Source: JAGLHV01 sp023143305 [NCBI: Clostridia bacterium]
GTDB taxonomy: Bacteria; CBDUZB01; JAGLHV01
NCBI GenBank assembly: GCA_030637025.1
Contig: DAOVVV010000037.1
Location: 1-23,304 of the forward strand
DNA: 23,304 nucleotides
Reading direction: 5' to 3'
The position numbers were made by a program, and so were the translations under genes. How positions within the stretch are numbered: position 1 is the first letter of the stretch; every line of letters starts with the position of its first letter. The notes below the pieces were generated by a model, which worked only from the letters and a program-made list of their open reading frames with translations, searched no databases and was not told the DNA's origin. Positions 15,606 through 22,189 of this stretch are shown here, piece after piece.

Positions 15606-16544
15606 TTATTCATACGCCTGGGCACTAACACAAACAGATATTTTTTGTGGACTGCCAATGGAAGTTGTCTGCGGAGCTTTAAATTCAACCCATAAATATA
15701 CAAATTCTCCTACAGATAAACCTACCCCATCTTCATTCCCGGCAAATTTACCATCCGGAGAAGAGCCACATTCTGCCGGGGTTGTAGATAAAGCATGCTG
15801 ACTATTATTAAAACTCCCTTCTGACGGCCGAGTTGAATTAAACATTACACTAAGAATATACCGGTTATGCTCAATCGGTTCACTTTGCACTGCAGTCCAG
15901 CCGGGAGGATTTTTTAACTTTAATAAACAATTTAATACACCCTCACCAATATTTCTAACCAGAAAAGATTGAGTAGATATTGCATCCCCACCGGCAGAAA
16001 CCTCTCCAAAATCATAGGCACCTTCTATAGATATACCGATTATTTCTGCCCTGGCTATAGCATAAGCACAACTACCTATCCCTGTATAAGGGTCATAATT
16101 AGAAATATATCCCTCATAAGGCGGAGGGCCATCAGCAGCTATTATCTCCTCTGGAACTTCTTCTAAGACAGCATTATCCGTGGCTTTAATGGAAATATAA
16201 TAAAGTTGCCCCGGATTAAATCCGGTAAGCATATATCTTTCTAATTCCCCTTTTGCTTTTGGTGTCCAGGTTTGAGAATATATAGTGGCATTGTTATATG
16301 CTTCTTCTGTATCTATGGGACTACCGGAATATCTCACCTCATAACTTGCCACTCCGGGTTGCCAATCAGATAATTCGTTCGGAACTCTCCAGGTTATTTC
16401 TATTTCTCCTCTGTCCAATCCGGTATAAGCTGCTAAATCATCAAGAGTTAAAAGATATCCCGGGACGGAAGTGGCATAACTATATGCAATTACTCCCAAA
16501 ATAATACTACTTGAGATTATAAATCCCCTCAAAATCTTTTTCAT
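15606..16544 (-). CDS. Secreted protein with FN3-like domain and a C-terminal module shared with the 363-aa protein
   Basis: The 312-aa product has a signal peptide (MKKILRGFIISSSIILGVIAYSYA). An FN3-like domain spans about 45-135 (ITWRVPNELSDWQPGVASYE, RYMLTGFNPGQLYYISIKAT). A C-terminal beta module spans about 165-312 (DFGEVSAGGDAISTQSFLVR, NPPGWTAVQSE, ECGSSPDGKFAGNEDG, VYLWVEFKAPQTTSIGSPQK). That module matches residues 195-363 of the protein at 20611 (DPPGWSSSADE, QECADSGAVGKFDSDDSGNG, AVWIRLKTPTGGSISGQQ). The gene is the last of the second leader-controlled block. AGGGGG precedes the ATG. No terminator is seen after it. Role unknown; surface or structural protein is likely. Confidence 0.83.
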   Translation of the reverse strand: MKKILRGFIISSSIILGVIAYSYATSVPGYLLTLDDLAAYTGLDRGEIEITWRVPNELSDWQPGVASYEVRYSGSPIDTEEAYNNATIYSQTWTPKAKGELERYMLTGFNPGQLYYISIKATDNAVLEEVPEEIIAADGPPPYEGYISNYDPYTGIGSCAYAIARAEIIGISIEGAYDFGEVSAGGDAISTQSFLVRNIGEGVLNCLLKLKNPPGWTAVQSEPIEHNRYILSVMFNSTRPSEGSFNNSQHALSTTPAECGSSPDGKFAGNEDGVGLSVGEFVYLWVEFKAPQTTSIGSPQKISVCVSAQAYE

Positions 16545-16574
16545 TATTCCCCCTCAACTACTCCAAACAAACTC

Positions 16575-16781
16575 CGTTGTCTATGGACCGTATTTAACTA
16601 ACCAATTTAAACCAATAAAACCGTCTTTTAACTGTCTTTAAATCCCCCTAACCCCTTTTTTCAAAGGGGGAAAAATTGTCTTTTTCTTTTACTTTGTGCC
16701 TCTGTGCCTTGATGCCTTTGTGCCTGTCTTTTTATTCCTTAACCAATTTAAACCAATATAACCAATAAAACCGTTTTTAAT
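16575..16781. repeat. Intercistronic mosaic repeat
   Basis: In minus orientation from the 16782 stop the spacer holds 9-nt units (TTATTGGTT, ATATTGGTT) and AAATTGGTT. The 40-nt GCACAAAG octamer block follows (16691-16730), then an inverted repeat CCCCTTT/AAAGGGG (16652-16669) and further GACAGTT and ATTGGTT units. The octamer block is identical to those at 3410 and 18901. Confidence 0.75.
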
Positions 16782-17669
16782 CTATTTCGTCGTTACATAA
16801 ATCTTACAATAAACCTCTTTAGCCACATCCCCTGAAAAAACCTTAATCCGGGCAATAAACATATATTTTTTCTTGCGATATTTTCTTTTTTTAGGAAAAC
16901 TAAGAAACACCTTTATCTTTTTGCTGCTCTTCATTCCGACAATTGCTTTCTTGGCACTAAAAGTCAAAAAGGACGGGTCAGGACAATCTTCATAACCTTT
17001 AGTAAGTTCAACCTGAGAATCCGCTACCCTGATACTTTCGATATTATAGAGACTTCCGATTTCCCCTAAATTTTTTATTTCCATAACCTTACCGGTTTTT
17101 TTCTCTATATCAATTATTGCGCCCACTTTCACTTTTTCAAGGTGTATTTCCTGCGGATTAATTGTAAAATTTAAATTTAGCGGTTTCTTTATTTTCCCTT
17201 TTTTATGAAAAGTAGTAAACAAGAATTTACTCTCTACCCCTACATTAATTACTTCGTTAGTGCTGTAAGACCAGATATTAAACTGATATTTTTTATCCAG
17301 ATATTCATCCCTATCCGGAATAGAAATAACTATATCCATTGCCTGTTTTTTTCCGGGCCCAATAATAGAATTTTCAGGAATAATTTTTATCCAGGAAACG
17401 TTTGGTATCGGTTGGTAACCTTCTTTTAATTTCTTTTTAGCCGGGGATAATACTTCTGCTTTAAGATTTATTGCCCTTTCCCCGGTATTGGTAATAACTA
17501 AAAATAAATTAGCTAAATGCGAGGTATGATGAGTTTGTCCCACCCTTAAATTTTGAATAGTTACTTCTTCAAAAGAAGCAATAATTCCTGTAGCATAAAC
17601 AGGATGGATAAAACAAACTATAGTAAACAAAAAGAAACAACTAATAATGATTAAACCTTTTTTAATCAT
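16782..17669 (-). CDS. Secreted protein of two Ig-like domains
   Basis: The 295-aa product has a signal peptide (about 1-26) followed by two beta-sandwich domains. The first (about 27-160) has LFLVITNTGERAINLKAEVL, PNVSWIKIIPENSIIGPGKK, MDIVISIPD and DKKYQFNIW. It matches the N-terminal domain of the 18955 product (LSWIQLVEP, INMIINIPE, DKKYQFRLE). The second (about 165-295) has TINPQEIHLEKVKVG, VMEIKNLGEIG and YMFIARIKVFSG. The pattern resembles ASH or periplasmic-chaperone-like Ig folds. AGGAGAGAAGG precedes the ATG. It sits 53 nt behind the PorV-like gene and corresponds in position to the Ig-like gene at 12343. Role inferred as surface or assembly protein. Confidence 0.8.
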   Translation of the reverse strand: MIKKGLIIISCFFLFTIVCFIHPVYATGIIASFEEVTIQNLRVGQTHHTSHLANLFLVITNTGERAINLKAEVLSPAKKKLKEGYQPIPNVSWIKIIPENSIIGPGKKQAMDIVISIPDRDEYLDKKYQFNIWSYSTNEVINVGVESKFLFTTFHKKGKIKKPLNLNFTINPQEIHLEKVKVGAIIDIEKKTGKVMEIKNLGEIGSLYNIESIRVADSQVELTKGYEDCPDPSFLTFSAKKAIVGMKSSKKIKVFLSFPKKRKYRKKKYMFIARIKVFSGDVAKEVYCKIYVTTK

Positions 17670-17722
17670 TTATTCCTTCTCTCCTGATGTGAAAACATAT
17701 TTATTAACCTATTATATACAAT

Positions 17723-18730
17723 TTAGAAATGAATTCCTAAAGAAACACGATGTGTCCCGCTGGTTTCTTCTATTTCCAGCGGCCAGATAAGGGCATAATC
17801 AAACTGGACGGCAAAAACTTCACCCATTAAATGATTTAATCCCATACCCAAAGTAAACTCTTGTAAATTATAGCCTATCCGGAAGGCAAAAGCAGATGAA
17901 AACCGCGTTTCCATCCCTAAATGAAAGTTAATATCTTTATCGCGATAAGTAAAATCAAAAGCAGGGATAAATCCTTCTATGTTCAAAAAATTAAATATTC
18001 TACAAGCATTACCTCTATAAGCAATTCCTGCTCTCATTTCTAAAGGAACTTCATCTTTCAATTTATACTCACTATTATCCAGACCTACATCCGGCTGATT
18101 AATATTTTTCAGGGATAAACCAAGAGACACCGGTGAATCTTTTTGGGGTTTAACTAAAACTCCTAAATCAACAGCACATGCACCCGCAGAATCCCCATCT
18201 TCAAATACCGGATCATCTACTGTCCGTTCATCCAGGGTATACCCATGATTTAAATATTTTAAATTCATTCCCAAAAATACAACCGGAACCATTTTAGGAG
18301 CAAAATCATTAATTTTTCTGGCATAGGAAACACTAAGAGTGTCTTCTTTATACAATTTTGTAGAAGCAAACCTTGCCCAGGATAAGCCAAAAGCTCCCAT
18401 TCTTTCCGTCGGACAAATAAAAGAAAAATAATTCAATCCTAAAGTCGTAGTATCTTCTCCGGCATATAATTTTAAACCGCTAAATAATCGAGCATACATA
18501 AAACTTGCTTCGTATTGTTTTACCTGAGCTATTCCTGCCGGATTCCATAAAGGAGCATTAGCATCATCAGCTATTGCCACAAAAGCACCGCCCATTCCGG
18601 CCGGCCGTGTTCCCCAACCGCTATCTTTAAATGCCGCTTCACCCAAAGTAACAAAAAACAAACAATAAACACCTGAAATAATAAATAACCCGATTTTATT
18701 AAATGTTTTTCTATTCATCTTAATTACCAT
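17723..18730 (-). CDS. PorV-like outer-membrane beta-barrel protein
   Basis: The 335-aa product is a close paralogue of the barrel part of the 9078 gene: EAAFKDSGWGTRPAGMGGAF, AIADDANAPLWNPAGIAQVK, YEASFMYARLFSGLKLYAGE, WPLEIEETSG and HRVSLGIHF. The C-terminal Phe is typical of an outer-membrane barrel. The coiled-coil and OmpA parts of the paralogue are absent. Three in-frame starts exist (18739 GTG, 18730 ATG, 18718 ATG). The one at 18730 is chosen because AGGAAG lies 8 nt upstream, while 18718 would match the start used for the paralogue. By T9SS analogy it may carry the FlgD-tailed protein encoded just upstream (18955). Confidence 0.88.
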   Translation of the reverse strand: MVIKMNRKTFNKIGLFIISGVYCLFFVTLGEAAFKDSGWGTRPAGMGGAFVAIADDANAPLWNPAGIAQVKQYEASFMYARLFSGLKLYAGEDTTTLGLNYFSFICPTERMGAFGLSWARFASTKLYKEDTLSVSYARKINDFAPKMVPVVFLGMNLKYLNHGYTLDERTVDDPVFEDGDSAGACAVDLGVLVKPQKDSPVSLGLSLKNINQPDVGLDNSEYKLKDEVPLEMRAGIAYRGNACRIFNFLNIEGFIPAFDFTYRDKDINFHLGMETRFSSAFAFRIGYNLQEFTLGMGLNHLMGEVFAVQFDYALIWPLEIEETSGTHRVSLGIHF

Positions 18731-18827
18731 TTTCACCACTTCCTCTTAACTACAAATTCAAAACTTTTAAACAAATCCCAATTTCAAATTTACTACTTGC
18801 CATTCACAATCTCTTATCTTCTTCTTT

Positions 18828-18954
18828 TCCTGCCCTCTATTTTTATTGGGCAAGTCATTCCTGCGGAAGCAGGAATCTATTCTTTTGTCTTTATCTTTTA
18901 ACTTTGTGCCTCTGTGCCTTGATGCCTTTGTGCCTGTCTTTTGACCGTCTTTTA
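18828..18954. repeat. Intercistronic mosaic repeat, second copy of the double inverted-repeat module
   Basis: TGCCC (18831-18835)/GGGCA (18848-18852) and ATTCCTGC (18857-18864)/GCAGGAAT (18869-18876) repeat the module at 10763-10808 almost base for base, including the flank ATCTATTCTTTTGTCTTT. The 40-nt octamer block (18901-18940) and a GACGGT unit next to the 18955 stop follow. The remaining spacer, 18740-18827, shows nothing recognisable. Confidence 0.75.
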
Positions 18955-20526
18955 TTATTTCGCTACTGCTATTACCCCGCTGGTCAATTTTCCATTGTAC
19001 TTGTATTGATAAATATAAACACCGCTTTCCACTATATCCCTATCGTCATCCCGGCCATCCCACCTTACCTGAATATATGGTTCTACTGAAATTATTTCGG
19101 GGGTTAAAGTCCTTATTTTCTTACCTCTAATATCAAATATCTTAACTTCACTATCCAACCCATTAAAATCAGCATAATCATTTATCCCGTCGCCGTTAGG
19201 CGTTATAATCCGTTCATAAGGCCTAAAATCTTTTGATTCAAAACCCCTGGCGGCAAAAAGGGCGTACATAGAAAAATGAGAAATTTCAGCCGTAACAGTA
19301 TGATTTTCGGTATTAACTACACCCCCGACATAACGCCAGCTATAGCCATCCCAGTAAAAAAGTTTTAAAGTAGTAGCGTCAAGAGGAGGAAAAATATCAT
19401 CAACAAATCCATCACTTTGATTAACAGAATCATCGCTTTCATTATCCATATAAAGCATAGACAACATTACCGGCCTTCTAAACTCAAAATTGTCCGGAGA
19501 AAAATCATAAACAGCTACCGGTTTATCATTCAAGATAAGACGCCGCGTAGCTATAGGTACACTCACTTCTTCAATTTCCTTTTGTGTAATGGTTATCGTT
19601 GTATCAGCAGTTAAAGCATTGCGCGGTATAACAATTTTAGTTTCTCCGTCTTCAGAATTACCATCGACTACTGTTACCGTACCCCCATCCTCAGTGACCG
19701 TACTACTGGTTATTGTACTTACTTCCAGAATATAAGGAACTTCAGGAGCATTAAAAGGAAAATAGTTTGTATCCTCTGTAATATCCATAGCCATATAATA
19801 TTCTATTCCCTGGGCAGTTACTGCTTCTTTAGGAATAACCGTCCTGCCTGTATAAAAAGCACCTGCCGGGTCAGGGCTAAACAAAGTACTTGTATAAAAC
19901 TCTTCCCCTTTTTTTCTATAATATAAAGTCACTTTATTTATGTCATCATCCATAGTAGAAAAATCCAAGTTAAATACTATTTTATTACCAATCATTCCTA
20001 CTTTGTTAATAAACGGAGAAGTACTTGACCCATAAGAACTAAAGAAAGACGTTACATTTAAATACATTTTGGTTATTCCGCCTGCCCCTGCATTGGGACC
20101 GACATCTATTGCTTCTAACCGAAATTGATATTTTTTATCCCTATATTGCTGGTCTTCCGGAATATTAATAATCATATTAATTGCCTTTTGTTCTCCTGCG
20201 GCCAAAATGAAACTGGTCGGCTCAACCAATTGTATCCAGGAAAGATCCGGTAAGACCTCATAACCCTCTTCATCCGGGTTACCTATAAATAAACTTACCT
20301 CCACTTGAGCAGAAGTAGTTTTAGGATTTATTACATAAATATGAGCATAAGAAGGAACCATCTCATTATAATTGTAAACACTTCCTATTCCTATATCTAT
20401 CCATACCTCCGAAGGGGTAATCTGCACACCTAAGGCAAAAACAAGCACAGGAATAAAACATAAGGTTATTCCAGCTATGATAAAAAGTAATTTAATTTTT
20501 AGTTTTCTAAATAAAAATACTTGCAT
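18955..20526 (-). CDS. Secreted multidomain protein: two Ig-like domains, ZU5-like domain and FlgD-like sorting tail
   Basis: The 523-aa product has a signal peptide (about 1-31). A first Ig-like domain (about 31-165) is shared with the 16782 product. A second (about 170-275, VGMIGNKIVFNLDF, VTLYYRKK) and a ZU5-like domain (about 280-430, VTEDGGTVTVVDGNSEDGE, IVIPRNALTADTTITITQK, LFYWDGYSWRYVGGVVN) are shared with the 10923 product. The FlgD-like tail (about 440-523) has RIITPNGDGINDYADFNGLD, VRWDGRDDDRD, ESGVYIYQYKYNGK and VIAVAK. It equals the 10923 protein with an extra N-terminal domain. GGAAGTGAG precedes the ATG. It is second in its block, behind a strong intercistronic hairpin. Export by a T9SS-like route is inferred from the tail. 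Confidence 0.87.
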   Translation of the reverse strand: MQVFLFRKLKIKLLFIIAGITLCFIPVLVFALGVQITPSEVWIDIGIGSVYNYNEMVPSYAHIYVINPKTTSAQVEVSLFIGNPDEEGYEVLPDLSWIQLVEPTSFILAAGEQKAINMIINIPEDQQYRDKKYQFRLEAIDVGPNAGAGGITKMYLNVTSFFSSYGSSTSPFINKVGMIGNKIVFNLDFSTMDDDINKVTLYYRKKGEEFYTSTLFSPDPAGAFYTGRTVIPKEAVTAQGIEYYMAMDITEDTNYFPFNAPEVPYILEVSTITSSTVTEDGGTVTVVDGNSEDGETKIVIPRNALTADTTITITQKEIEEVSVPIATRRLILNDKPVAVYDFSPDNFEFRRPVMLSMLYMDNESDDSVNQSDGFVDDIFPPLDATTLKLFYWDGYSWRYVGGVVNTENHTVTAEISHFSMYALFAARGFESKDFRPYERIITPNGDGINDYADFNGLDSEVKIFDIRGKKIRTLTPEIISVEPYIQVRWDGRDDDRDIVESGVYIYQYKYNGKLTSGVIAVAK

Positions 20527-20552
20527 TTTCTCACTTCCATTTTTTTACTACA

Positions 20553-20594
20553 GTATACAAGATGGTTTTTATTTAATAAAACCACCTTGTATAC
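20553..20594 (-). other. Strong intercistronic hairpin between first and second gene of the block
   Basis: GTATACAAG plus TGGTTTT pairs with AAAACCA plus CTTGTATAC, 16 of 17 positions, with an 8-nt loop. On the minus strand it is followed by TGTAGTAAAAAAA and not by Us. It could shield the 3' end of the first cistron or limit expression of the genes after it. It plays the same positional role as the hairpin at 13210-13241. Confidence 0.7.
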
Positions 20595-20610
20595 CTTTAT
20601 AGACTTTTTT

Positions 20611-21702
20611 TTAACTTTTTTCCGCAGTAACTACTACGCGAATTGTTTGTTGTCCTGATATTGAACCACCTGTCGGTGTTTTGAGTCGAATCCATACTGC
20701 CCGCGTATTATTCCATGCCGAATCCCAGGAAACAGCTACACCATTACCACTATCATCACTGTCAAATTTACCTACCGCTCCTGAATCCGCACACTCCTGA
20801 GAAGTAGTAGTAATAATATCCTCTGCACCAAAATCCTCTGTTATTATACTCCCAGGTGTTACATCCGTGTTAGAAACCACACCGTAAATAACATATTCGT
20901 TAAATCCAGGGGTCTCATCAGCACTTGAAGACCAACCCGGAGGGTCAAGTACTTTAAGCAGAAAATCTTCGTTCACATCTCCGATATTGGCTACGGTCAA
21001 ATACTTATCACCTACAGCGTTTTCACTGCTAATCATCTCTATCCCATATGATGAATCTCCAAAAGCCATATTTCCGGAAACACTTACACCTACTGTTCCT
21101 CCGCTTATAGTAACCGTGATAATACCTGCTCCACCGCCCACATATTTTATATCATCAACAAAAACCTCAATCGGGTTGGTTAAACTGGAATTTTCACCTG
21201 CCGCTAACATCATCCACCAAAGATTGGTAACCGCACTCATATTTTGCTTGGAAAGATCTATTTCTGCTGCTGTCCATCCGGTAGAACTAATAGTAATCGG
21301 ATCTCCGGCAACAGTATGTTCACCGCAAGAATCCTCATCCAAAGTTCCCGAACCTACACCGAAATGAGCAACAACACCTTCTTTATTAGCAGAAACATTA
21401 AATTGCATTTTCGTATGGCCGGTTAAATCAAGAGGTATCGCTCCGCCAAAAGCTTGTGCACCGATTTTTGCCCAGGTAATTTCTTTAGGAAAAGAAAATT
21501 TTGCACAAATATCGTCTCCGCCTTCATATGGGTCAGTAATCTCTGAGTCCGTTATATCACCGGCAGCACCACTCCATAAAGACAGAACCTGCTGCCAACT
21601 ATCTTCATAAATCGGAGTATCTGCATAGGAATTACCTACCATAAACATGCTGGTTACAACTAACAACGCCATTATAACTAAAGACTTTTTCATTTTTTTC
21701 AC
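20611..21702 (-). CDS. Secreted jelly-roll protein, first gene of the second compound-riboswitch block
   Basis: The 363-aa product has a signal peptide (about 1-27). A jelly-roll, carbohydrate-binding-like domain (about 28-190) has DICAKFSFPKEITWAKIGAQ, IPLDLTGHTKMQFNVSA, GWTAAEIDLS and IEVFVDDIKYVGG. A second beta module (about 195-363) is shared with the protein at 15606. The jelly-roll resembles the C-terminal domain of the 402-aa protein that follows the other compound leader. A very strong ribosome binding site, GGAAGGAGGTGA, lies just before the ATG. About 190 nt of A/U-rich leader separate it from the main terminator. Glycan binding is plausible from the fold type but unproven. Confidence 0.85.
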   Translation of the reverse strand: MKKMKKSLVIMALLVVTSMFMVGNSYADTPIYEDSWQQVLSLWSGAAGDITDSEITDPYEGGDDICAKFSFPKEITWAKIGAQAFGGAIPLDLTGHTKMQFNVSANKEGVVAHFGVGSGTLDEDSCGEHTVAGDPITISSTGWTAAEIDLSKQNMSAVTNLWWMMLAAGENSSLTNPIEVFVDDIKYVGGGAGIITVTISGGTVGVSVSGNMAFGDSSYGIEMISSENAVGDKYLTVANIGDVNEDFLLKVLDPPGWSSSADETPGFNEYVIYGVVSNTDVTPGSIITEDFGAEDIITTTSQECADSGAVGKFDSDDSGNGVAVSWDSAWNNTRAVWIRLKTPTGGSISGQQTIRVVVTAEKS

Positions 21703-21827
21703 CTCCTTCCTTTGTTTTATTTTTTTTATTTATTTTGTAATTATAAAAAAAACCATACCACTAAATCCGGGAGGAAAACAACAATTTTAATATACCTGAT
21801 TAGCTTAAATATGGGCAATTCGGTAAT

Positions 21828-21876
21828 AAAAAACGGAAAGTTTATTAATTCTCAGAGGTTTTTACTTAAAACTTTC
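21828..21876 (-). terminator. Second, downstream terminator-like hairpin in the same leader
   Basis: On the minus strand GAAAGTTT (21869-21876) pairs with AAACTTTC (21836-21843); after CG come six Ts (21828-21833). It lies between the main leader terminator and the gene. The other compound leader has no equivalent. Confidence 0.5.
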
Positions 21877-21891
21877 ACCTAATTATATAAC

Positions 21892-21950
21892 AAAAAAAAC
21901 CGACCCACCTACTTGGCTACAATTGTCTTATAGTCAGTTCGATAGTTCGG
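21892..21950 (-). terminator. Regulated intrinsic terminator of the second compound leader
   Basis: On the minus strand CCGAACTATC (21941-21950) pairs with GGTGGGTCGG (21900-21909) at nine of ten positions, followed by eight Ts. An inner stem CTATAA/TTGTAG matches the inner stem of the terminator at 15290-15345. The left arm is part of the aptamer 3' signature. Base changes relative to the first leader are partly matched on the opposite arm. Confidence 0.8.
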
Positions 21951-22111
21951 CCATCCCCCCATTACTTACCGGCGGACCCGCAACTTTGCCTGCTTACCAG
22001 GCACAAATCAAAAATATACCTTTTGACCTGACTCCAGTAAGAGACTTACCCGTCATCACTTAGCGACGAATAAGTGCCTTCGCCTCACAGCGAATTTGCC
22101 TTTTCGTATAA
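21938..22111 (-). ncRNA. Compound cyclic-di-GMP-I-like riboswitch leader, paralogue of 15334-15509
   Basis: Read on the minus strand, AAAAGGCAAA and hairpin UUCGCU-GUGA-GGCGAA (22079-22094) form a GEMM-I-like 5' half. GCAAAGUUGCGGGUC (21975-21989), the CCGCCGGUAAGUAAUGGGGG region and AUGGCCGAACUAUCGAA (21938-21954) form the 3' half. About 85 nt separate the halves. The insertion contains a UCGUCG/UGACGG hairpin with UAAGU in its loop and a UGCCUG/CAGGCA hairpin. UUAUACG (22105-22111) can pair with CGGGUAA (22046-22052), one mismatch, closing a 5' domain as in the paralogous leader. AGUCAG/CUGACU may close the 3' domain. Ligand inferred. Confidence 0.7.
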
Positions 22112-22137
22112 AATTTTCAAATATCAAATCTAAAAAT

Positions 22138-22167
22138 ACTATACCATATTTTTTTTACCTTTGTCAA
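22138..22167 (-). promoter_or_regulatory. Strong sigma70-type promoter for the second compound leader
   Basis: On the minus strand TTGACA (22162-22167) and TATAGT (22138-22143) are separated by 18 nt. The start point would be near 22131, a few bases before the leader. It lies directly after the stop codon region of the PorV-like gene at 22190. Confidence 0.8.
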
Positions 22168-22189
22168 GAAAAAAATAAAAAACATTTTA

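Noticed and set aside
1488-18954. Insertion sequences or phage genes behind the dispersed repeats
   Set aside because: No transposase, integrase or phage structural gene is present anywhere in the window; the repeats are short and non-coding.
10923-20526. LPXTG or PEP-CTERM sorting of the secreted proteins
   Set aside because: C-termini lack LPXTG or PEP motifs followed by a membrane segment and basic tail; they end in FlgD-like beta domains.
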